Of a stretch of 64,000 nt of DNA, positions 55,763-64,000 are shown piece after piece; position 1 is the first letter of the stretch, and each line of letters opens with the position of its first letter. The stretch lies in NCBI GenBank assembly GCA_039619475.1, contig CM077115.1, forward strand, positions 509,350,815 through 509,414,814, written 5' to 3'. The notes below the pieces were generated by a model. The model was given only the letters and a program-made list of their open reading frames with translations. It did no database searches and had not been told where the DNA came from. A program made the position numbers and the translations under genes. This DNA comes from Icerya purchasi (taxonomy: Eukaryota > Arthropoda > Insecta > Hemiptera > Monophlebidae).

Positions 55763-58700
55763 TTCCGATGCGATAATATCGGAGGCAACCGAGTAAACGG
55801 AGGAGTAGCAACTCTAGTGCACACGTCGATCACGGCTGTATCGGTCAGAATGAATACACCCCTTCAGATGGTAGCGATATCTGTTCTCTTACACAATCTA
55901 TCGAGGTCCACACTAAAGATCTGCAACTGCTACTTTCCCCCCAACCATATGGTACACTCGGCAGACCTTCAAAATGCCATATCTCAACTAGTAAGCCCAA
56001 TGGTCATACTTGGAGACTTTAACGCTCACTCCCCGCTATGGGGAGCGACGTCCACCAACAGACATGGATCAATTATTACAAACATACTAACGGAGCACGA
56101 TTTGTGCATTCTCCCCCCACCTAACCATACACATTTTAACCTCTCCCATAACACTTTCTCAACAATTGACTTGGCATTAGTATCCCCATTACTGCTTCCG
56201 AAACTTAAATCATCTGTCCATGACGACCTTTGCTCCAGCGATCATTTCCCTGTATTTCTGCATTTCACAGGATATCATCCATCACCACCAATCCCAAGAC
56301 CCCCAAGATTCTCATTTCACAAGGCAGAATGGACGGCATACACAGCCGGAATTAAAATCCCAGCTCCTAGTGAGTCCCTATCAGACAATTTAAAGATATT
56401 TCTTAATACTATACTAGATGCTGCCTACTTATCGATACCCACCTCCCACAATTTTCGAGCTAAGAAAGTACCATGGTGGAGCAAAGAGATCCACATTGCA
56501 ATCCAACAGCGTAAACGAGCACTCAGAAAGTATAAATCGTCTCGGTCGCTATCTGACTTAGTAGCCTTCAAGAAGTGCCGAGCCCTTGCCAGAGCTCTCA
56601 TTCGCCACAAAAAGCAAGAGTGCTGGTCACAGTTTATTTCATCCATCTCCTCATCAACGTCAAACGGGACCATATGGAATAAAATAAAATCCATCAATGG
56701 AATTAGCACTGTCCCAAAACGCGTCCTTCTCAACATCAATGGCAGTATAATAACGGATGAAGCTAACGTTGTCAAAGCGTTTGCCAATCACTTCACCGCA
56801 GCATCGTCATCAGAAAAGTATCCCCCCGCTTTCCGTAGCATGAAATACCATGCAGAGCAACAGCCAGTGCACTTTCCACCCGAATCCAATGAATCATACA
56901 ATAGTAATTTTACCATCTCAGAACTAAATTTCCAACTCAACCACCATACATCCAACACTGCTCCTGGCCCCGACGGCATCCACCCATACATGCTTAAGTA
57001 CCTCCCAATTTCCGAAAAACATTTTCTCCTACACATATACAATCAAATCTGGAATTCTGGAAACATCCCCGCGCAATGGAAGTCGGCAAATATAATCCCA
57101 ATACTAAAGGAAAACAAAGACCCTTCCCTTCCCGAAAGTTACCGTCCTATCTCGTTATTGAGTGTCATTTCCAAAACGCTGGAGAAGATGGTTAATAGGC
57201 GTCTCCTGTTTTTTCTCGAACAGAAAAGTCTTCTTTCTCCTAACCAAGCCGGCGGGCGCGAGGCAAGATCAACAGTCAGCCAACTACTTAGCCTGCAAAG
57301 GCAGATACTCTCGGCGTTTCAGCGTCAACAGCACCTCTATGCAGTATTTTTCGATTTAGAGAAAGCTTTTGATCGCCTGTGGCGTCATGGCCTACTACTA
57401 AAACTGCGAACGGCGGGAATCGCCAGAAAAATGGGTAAATACCTACACAGCTTCTTAGACAATAGAACGATCCAAGTTACGACTGGTTCGTCAACGTCTG
57501 AACTGATGCTGTTGGAAAATGGTGTACCACAAGGCTCTGCTTTAAGTGCAACCTTGTTCATATACTACATTAACGACTTAACTGACTGTCTTGCCGCCCC
57601 TGTAACGTCCCGGCTCTATGTGGACGACCTAAACATCTCCCTATCATCCAACTATCCTATAAACGCTCAAAATATCCTACAAAGATCCATAAAAAAGCTC
57701 CAAAAGTGGTCCAATGACAACGGTTTGACCTTCTCCTCAACAAAAACAATATGTGTTGATTTCCACAGGGGACGCCAAAACGCACTTTCCAGCATATTCC
57801 TGAGTCTAAATGGTGTTCCTATCCCAAACCGTCCATCAGTTAAGTTTCTAGGCTTAATATTTGATAAAAAACTCTCCTGGCGCGATCACATACGTGAGCT
57901 CAAAGCTAAATGTCTAAAATCCTTGTCTATCCTAAAATATCTGTCGAATTACAAATACAACATAAATCCAAAACTACTCCTTACAATATATAGATCAATC
58001 ATCCTTTCGCGAATCAATTACGGGTGCCAGGTGTACTCCTCAGCCACCAATAGTGTGCTAAGATCCTTAGATCCTGTACATTTTGTGGCCCTTCGGTCTA
58101 TTCTTTCCACTTATCCCTCTACTCCTGTTGTAAGTTTGTGTGCACTGGCAGATTGTCCCCCACTATCCTATTATAGGAAATATTACAACTTTAAAGAACT
58201 GAGCTCCCTTCTTAGTAATACTAAGATCCCGTCACTCGAGCCGGCCACCATATCCCCTAATGGGAGTTTTGGGAATGATCCAGTGCCTGAACTTTTTTCA
58301 GTTATGGGTCATTTCCAAATCCCCTCAATCCCAAGAGCTTTACCAGATTTCGCAATAACTGTACCTCCCTGGAGTCAGCCGATCACAAATATAAACATAT
58401 CTCTCACAAAATTCAATAAAGCACAATATCCCCCAAACGTAGTACAAATAGTAAAAAACACCATAGCGAGCTACACCGATCATGTATGCCTCTACACAGA
58501 TGGAGCGAAGGCAAAAGGTTATCAGTCACCGGCGGCATGCTCCTTCGAAGTATCAAAAACAGCAGAGTCAGTCAGACTGCATGATTGCTGCACAGCACTG
58601 GACGCTGAAATATATGCGATTGTTTTCTGCATTCAACACTATACTGTGATACTAACCCCCAGTCCCAAAAGGCCCTACTTATAACTGACTCCTTAAATTC

Positions 58701-59313
58701 CCTTCAACTTATTTCAGAAATAAAACCCAAAAACCCCCTGATAAGAAAAGTCCACTACCTACTATACAGACTATCCCACCTAAACTCTGAAATATCCTTC
58801 CTATGGGTGCCGGCCCATGTAGGAGTCCCAGGTAATGAGCGCGTCAATCGAGCAGCTCAGGCGACACTATTCTCTCCAATGCCATGTAATCCCTCTCTTC
58901 CCCCCACAATGGCCCATTTATTTATGCACCAAACTGGAGAAGAATGGCAGCAAGAATGGAAATCCGCAAGTACATTCCTCCGAAGCATAAAATCAACCAC
59001 AGAACCCTGGTGGCCCATAGACGAAATTTCTCGCAGAGATTTTTCTGTCTTGAACCGCCTCCGAACAGGTCACACAACCCTTTCGCACGGGTATATCTTC
59101 ACGGGACAAGCACCCCCAAATGTCTGCTTCTTCTGTGATCAACCAAGCGCCCCGTCTACATCTCATCTCCTTCTCGAATGTTTCTCTTTTGCGGCACCAA
59201 GATTCACCTATTTCACTACCACCTCTATCTCTAAGATCTTATCGAACGTTCCGTCTGCGGTCGCAGCTATGTTGGCTTTCGTGCGTAGCAGCGGCCTATA
59301 CCATAGAGTTTAA
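55763..59313 (+). pseudogene. Family C ORF2: partial endonuclease, reverse transcriptase, RNase H
   Basis: The 955-codon frame from 55817 (open a little further upstream, NRVNGGVATLVHTSITAVSV) carries LKICNCYFPP, ILGDFNAHSPLWGA, CSSDHFPVF, then ESYRPISLLSVISKTLEKMV, VFFDLEKAFDRLWRHGLL (palm A), NGVPQGSALSATLFIYYIND (B), SRLYVDDLNISLSS (C, Y-V-D-D at 57617-57628) and VKFLGLIFDKKLSWRDHI. RNase H begins with CLYTDGAKAKG and LDAEIYAIV. One frameshift near 58655 then leads to ITDSLNSL and LWVPAHVGVPGNERVNRAAQ, in which the last catalytic Asp is Asn. The C-terminus (to 59313) has NRLRTGHTTLSHGYIF and CFFCDQPSAPSTSHLLLEC. The protein is nearly complete from mid-endonuclease onward. The N-terminal endonuclease part with the catalytic Glu is lost. 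Confidence 0.88.
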
Positions 59314-59328
59314 CCTTCCTAAGTAGAC

Positions 59329-59372
59329 TCCATGTGCTGTAATAGCCTCAGTAGTTAAACACAGCGCATGGA
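59329..59372 (+). promoter_or_regulatory. 3' UTR hairpin of family C, copy 3
   Basis: TCCATGTGCTGT pairs with ACAGCGCATGGA (12 bp, one T-G wobble) around a 20-base loop beginning AATAGCC and containing GTAGTTA. It starts 15 bases after the ORF2 stop. It is the counterpart of 41717-41760. Confidence 0.8.
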
Positions 59373-59392
59373 AATCCTCACTATTATAAAAA

Positions 59393-59404
59393 AAATAAAT
59401 AATA
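59393..59404. repeat. Candidate target-site duplication, right copy
   Basis: AAATAAATAATA is identical to 55751-55762. It merges with the A-rich tail, so its left edge is uncertain. Confidence 0.55.
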
Positions 59405-62400
59405 GTAACGTAAAATTATAATGACCACTGGTCGAGTAAAATTACGCGGAGAAGAAATAAATCGAAATATAAACAGTACAGAGATAAGAGAAAAAGAACA
59501 ATGAACAATCTCACCGAGTTATCTGGTATGATGAACGACGGAGTCGCGTTGTGATTAAACTGATAACGCGAGAGAATCGAAGACAGCAATCAACGCACGA
59601 AAAACTTTTCAGGTTTCTTAAAGAAACACATCTATTACCATTACTATAGTATATATTTTGCCGTGCATCTAACCTAGTCGTTGTATACGGCATGTTAAAA
59701 TTGATTTTTAAAAAAATTAAAAAAAAAAAAAAGGAAGAAAAACTAAAACCCTAAGAGTTAGAAAATAAAATCTTTCTAGAATTACACGAGAGATTGTTGG
59801 CTAGCTACTATGGAGTAGTTGATTAGGCAGTGGTGTTTTGCTCGTGTAAAACTGCGTTCAAATTCCACTAGTACGCATTAAAACTTCTAACAGTTCTACT
59901 CGCGCTGGGTTAATGTCCATAGTTGACGATACAAAAAAAAAAAAAAAAAAAAAAGCTCGGGGATTATTTACGAAGATGAAAACGGTGGAAAAACTGTTAA
60001 GAAGCTAAACCATAAACAATATCATAAATTACAAATTTTACTTTTAATAATACAAAGAGAAGTTGAGTAAGAAAAATTAAATAATTGTTTATAATGGTGC
60101 ATTTAAATTTTACTTACTGTACAATAAACGTAAACAATATGTGTAATTAATATAAGTTGGTCGAGATTCATTTGTGGACACGATAACGACAATCTGGCAA
60201 GTGTATTAATGTTTCGAATAAGTGGCGAAATGTTTATATACCGTTTTTTCTATATTTCGGTCCGAAGTTGGATTCGCATCGGCAGTTAAATATAAATATT
60301 CGGGCTTGGAAATAATCTAGGTTCGAAGTTGTGTGTGAAGTTTAAAAAATTAATTTGCTCGCTATAATTTTACTTTGCTTACTAGTATATTTCCTTAAAG
60401 TTTGTTGCTATATCTTCTCGGGAAAGTATCAATTTTAACCTTTTTTGTTTAACATACCGAAGAGTCTAATAGGTCTGGAAAGAATATTGAGGCCGTTCCC
60501 CGTTCTTTTTATAAAAGGGTCAGTTTTATTCTTGTTACTTGATTTTGCAAAATTAAATCGTATTATGTGTATTTCGCTGCAGAATATTCTACATAAAAAA
60601 TGGGTTATTATTAAAACACGGGTTTCGCGTCACCTCTAGCGTAAACATAGTCGATAATGTGCCGGTATAGTTAATTAAGAACAAAAAGGAAATGTCCGTG
60701 TCAGTAAGAGGCCGCAACGTTTGAGGCACGAAAAAAGGCAGCAACATTATTGTCTTAACTATTTGTAGCGGGGAGACGGAAAAATCTCAAATCTCCGATT
60801 TATAAGCAGGCGAAGCTCTGCTTGTGACCGTTACGAGATGGTGGTTGAACTAATCGAACGGATAAACTAGCGAGTAGATAGACAGCAAAGGGGTCTGATC
60901 TAGGTACCTTGTCGCATTATAAAGCGGTAAAACATATGTTGTACATCCGGGCTAAGGTCAGCTGAATTATAACTGTTACCAGCGATGATACAGCCGAAGA
61001 AGATGCAAGAAAAGCCTCAGTATGTTACATAAGCTACTAGTGTGAAAACGCTGCTATTCCCATCATTCTGTTCACAGCAGACTCCTGGAATTACCACTGT
61101 TGACCATTCTGACAAAACGTGGCGCCATCGCACGCACTATCTTCCAAATGAGCTGGTCTCTACTGCAGTTGAATACTTCAACAGACATCTCCAGGTGCAC
61201 TAGATGATGTAACTGTCTTTTCTAACTCGTAAGTGCTTATTCCATTTGCTGACGGTGCTTCTAGTGAACTGGCAGATGCATTGTCCATTTCACTGATGTC
61301 TTCAGCAACCTTACTATCAGTGCATATTCTCTATTATGATGGTCCTGCAATAACGGCCTTGAGTTATGTACAGCAATAACTTTTATTGTTCCAACGTTAT
61401 TTTCGGTGGCTTTCATAGTCATCATTCAATATGTAAATGAAGACCGCGTGTGAAATATGGATCTGGAGGTGCATAGGATCTCTAAGTAGTAAGTAGCACA
61501 TAAGCTTTAATTCGCTAGAAGCTAGAAAGTCAAATAGCCTCGAATAAAATCCGTCGGAAACAGCTCTGAAAGTGGTGGAAGAAATTTGGGGGAAGAATAA
61601 TAATGTTGGGCAACATTGCTAGTAGCAGAACAAGCGGCAGATGTTAAAAATCAGTTGCAGAATAAACGCAGCTCAGGACAGAGTTGGCTCTGTAACCGAA
61701 TAAACTACCGGATCGCTACTAGAGTTCTATAACAACTAAAAATTAAAACGAAGAAATATAAATAAGCGTCGTTTTTTTCTTTTTTAACTTTTGCCGAGAT
61801 TATACGCTTATATTATACTCCATGGTCCGAATCTACACACACCGACTTATTTGCAACAAAACAAGTATTCAAAAATCTTTCGAAGAAAAATATTAAAGCA
61901 TGTTCACGCGTAGATACACTTCTTTGAATTGTTTTTAAAGTTTAGAACCCGTAAATAACAAAGGTAAAAAAAAAGGTCGCGTGACCTAATATCCAAACAG
62001 GAGCACGGTGATCTTTTCAGAGAGCTTTGTTTAATTTTCGGATCGAAAACAGATCGCATTGGTCATCGGTTTTTACTGAAATCAATGGTCGCTTTAAAAT
62101 TACACCAAATAAATTCAGCAAAAAAGCGGACAACATAACGGGAGGAGGAGTAGAGGTACCCGCAGACATAGATGGAGACGTGATTTTTTAATTTTTCTTT
62201 TCCCCGTATATTTCAGTACAATCTTATTGCGGTAAATAAAATAGCACTACTTTTAAAATGGTGTCACAATTTAATCTAGTTTGTAACATGGGTAGAAACC
62301 ATGTACAATTACATTCCAGCAAAAACATAAATGTAAAAATGGGAGCCCAGTTCAACATTAAGAATATGCGTGGTTGTCGACTTGGGCGACAAAAGAATTG

Positions 62401-62540
62401 AGACCTAAATGGGTGCCAAGTTCTGTAGATAATCTTGAAATTTATTTATACTCGTAACAACATATATTCTAAAATAAATTTAAAACACAATTTCTTGTTT
62501 TTTTCATAGATTACAATGTTTGCTATTTTAAAAAATATAA
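59405..62540. other. AT-rich non-coding stretch
   Basis: No gene or element protein is recognised. A runs lie at about 59718-59732 and 59932-59954. AAGCAGGCGAAGCTCTGCTT near 60806 is a small hairpin. Open frames such as 60445-60639 are chance. Confidence 0.5.
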
Positions 62541-64000
62541 TATCTTCAATTTGAACAGAGTCGAATTATTTACACAAAAAGCAGATGGAATGTTTAAATC
62601 TGAATGTATATCTTCGTTGCGTTAATACCAGAAAGCTCCCCAGTGATGCTTCGGAGACACTTGTTTTGAGCGCGCTGAATAATCAACCGATTAGATGTCT
62701 TTGCGCACAGCCCCAGACTTGAATACCTTACATCCATATCGGTCTGATGATTTGACAATAAATCATACGTTTATTAGACAGATTGAGTTTAGAGTAATGC
62801 CCAATCAAAAAATAAATCTGTCTTAATTTATGTATAGTTAGTTCTTTTTTCATCTTGACACGCATCTTCCAATTCAGTCTAGAGTCTAAATGCATACCTC
62901 CAGGTGTATTTAGCGGAGAAAGATCTCGGAATAGGAAGGCGATCAAGGTATATAGGACAAGGCTTGGATTTACGAAATGTAAACATAAAATGCACCGATT
63001 TTTCTCGATTAATTTTGATCTTCCGATCACATGTCCATTCGCTAACTTTTTGTACTGCATATTGCAAGTTAATCGTAGCCAATTCGGAGGAATCGCCATC
63101 TGACAAGATGGCTGTGTCATCTGCAAAAGTCATCGTCTCTCGGCTGTTGTTGGAATGTCAGCTGTATACAATAAATGCAGAGTAGGTGCTAAGATACTAC
63201 CCCGTGGAACACCAGTCTGTATTCGACGAAATTTGGACTTCGCTTCTTGATAATAAACTCAGAAAGATCTATCAGAGATATATGATTTAAGAAGTTGGCA
63301 TATGTTCTCTGGCAGCAGGTTGCTCATTTTATAGATCAACCCTTCGTGCCAGAATCGGTCGAAAGCTTGCGATATGTCTAGCAAAACCGCCGGACAGTAT
63401 TTTTTTTCTTCAAAGGCTGTTTTTCAGTTAACTTAGTTATACGATGCACTTGGTCAATCGTAGAGTGCTGATTGCGGAAGCTAACTGATGATCTGGTATC
63501 TCTAATAAGGACTTGAGCCGCTTAAGGAGTAGTTTCTCAAATAATTTTGATACGGAAGGTAACAAAGAGACTGGTTGATACGTAGTTACTACTTCTGTTG
63601 GTTTCCCAGGTTTCGGTTGCATGATGTTTTGAGCGTTTTTGAAACATTTTGGTACGTATCTGATTTTGAAATAGGCATTAAAGAGATATGTCAGCATGAT
63701 AATTCCGTTTACGTGGTAATTCTCTAAGCGCTCTTTCGGGTGAAATTTCATTGATTCCAGGAGCCTTTTTGGGATTCATATCATTATCTAACTCTTGTTG
63801 AACTTCAAGAGGAGTTACTGGTTTTATTTGCGGGAAAGTTTGGTAACTTGTTGTTATATCGCGATCTGGGAATTTATATTATGTGTTGTAAAGATTGAAG
63901 CTAAATGAAAAGCGAATAGTTCAACTTTACTCTTGTTCGTCGCTGATCCACTGCCCTCGTTTACCCTTGAGAGGAAGAATTTGAACTAGTGAACGTTTGA
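62541..64000 (-). pseudogene. Jockey-like reverse transcriptase relic, continuing past the window
   Basis: The minus strand, read across several frameshifts, gives a jockey reverse transcriptase: NDMNPKKAPGINEI (about 63790), LLPSVSKLFEKLLLKRLKSL, AVLLDISQAFDRFWHEGLIY (palm A, about 63400), TGVPRGSILAPTLHLLYTAD (B), MTFADDTAILSDG (C, about 63130), a thumb segment GGMHLDSRLNWKM, then IIRPIWM and NRLIIQRAQNKCLRSI, the C-terminus. Compare FEKLLLKRLNPI, FLDVERAFDKVWHNGL and FADDTAVMA of the 38-kb copy. The catalytic Asp residues survive, but the frame is broken at least four times. The 5' part lies beyond position 64000. Confidence 0.8.

Larger units (their letters stand above)
55763..59392 (+). 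mobile_element. Family C non-LTR retrotransposon, 5'-truncated in the endonuclease
   Basis: The copy starts inside the endonuclease and ends with a hairpin and a short A-rich tail (about 59388-59395), between candidate 12-bp target-site duplications (55751-55762 and 59393-59404). Its coding region has a single frameshift, so it is a rather young insertion. Confidence 0.85.

Noticed and set aside
1..64000. LTR retrotransposon, endogenous virus, or DNA transposase gene
   Set aside because: No protease, integrase, envelope or transposase motif seen. Every RT found is of the non-LTR type, with APE endonuclease or non-LTR C-terminal motifs.
1..64000. CRISPR array, operon or bacterial contamination
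   Set aside because: No regularly spaced short repeats with unique spacers and no compact bacterial gene layout. Poly(A)-tailed LINEs and a SINE show eukaryotic nuclear DNA.

Overview
This window looks like nuclear DNA of an arthropod, most probably an insect. It is AT-rich by eye, full of homopolymer runs and microsatellites, and carries no rRNA gene, tRNA gene, operon or recognisable host protein gene. Roughly half or more of it is non-LTR (LINE-type) retrotransposon sequence, mostly 5'-truncated and broken. The combination of jockey-type elements (ORF1 with PRE_C2HC plus zinc knuckles), an R1-clade-like relic and I-like elements with a C-terminal RNase H is typical of arthropods. The species cannot be named from the sequence alone.

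I sort the elements into families with local labels. Family A is I-like, with EN, RT, RNase H and a knuckle-bearing ORF1: copies near 5.4 kb (+), 9.1-10.1 kb (-), 11.2-11.5 kb (+), 18.3-18.5 kb (-), 29.4-29.8 kb (+) and a nearly full-length copy at 49.6-55.7 kb (-). Family B is CR1/Daphne-like with RT and no RNase H: 21.1-23.4 kb (+) and 33.1-35.5 kb (+). Family C has EN, RT with a Y/F-V/I-D-D active site, and RNase H: 24.4-25.8 kb (+), 41.7-46.5 kb (-), 47.6-49.6 kb (+, internally deleted) and 55.8-59.4 kb (+). Family D is jockey/CR1-group: 26.5-29.4 kb (-). The jockey family E has an apparently full-length 4.4-kb copy at 36.5-40.9 kb (+) with a perfect 15-bp target-site duplication, plus jockey-like relics at 19.0-19.7 kb (-) and 62.5-64 kb (-, running off the window). 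An R1-clade-like relic lies at 7.1-9.0 kb (+), and a tRNA-derived SINE at 18.03-18.26 kb.

Layout: 1-3.4 kb holds degenerate satellite-like tandem repeats. 3.4-21 kb is AT-rich non-coding DNA with scattered LINE fragments and the SINE. 21-29.8 kb is a run of B, C, D and A copies. 29.8-33 kb and 35.5-36.4 kb are non-coding with microsatellites and a 9-bp minisatellite. 36.4-40.9 kb is the jockey element. 41.7-59.4 kb is an almost continuous pile of C and A copies in both orientations. 59.4-62.5 kb is empty of genes.

The most interesting signals are RNA-level. Families A, B and C each have a hairpin just before the 3' tail, and it is kept between divergent copies by compensatory base changes. 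This suggests a structured 3' signal read by the element's own reverse transcriptase. The large family A copy also has a 235-codon open frame that exactly bridges the gap between ORF1 and ORF2. I found no convincing new host or defence system.
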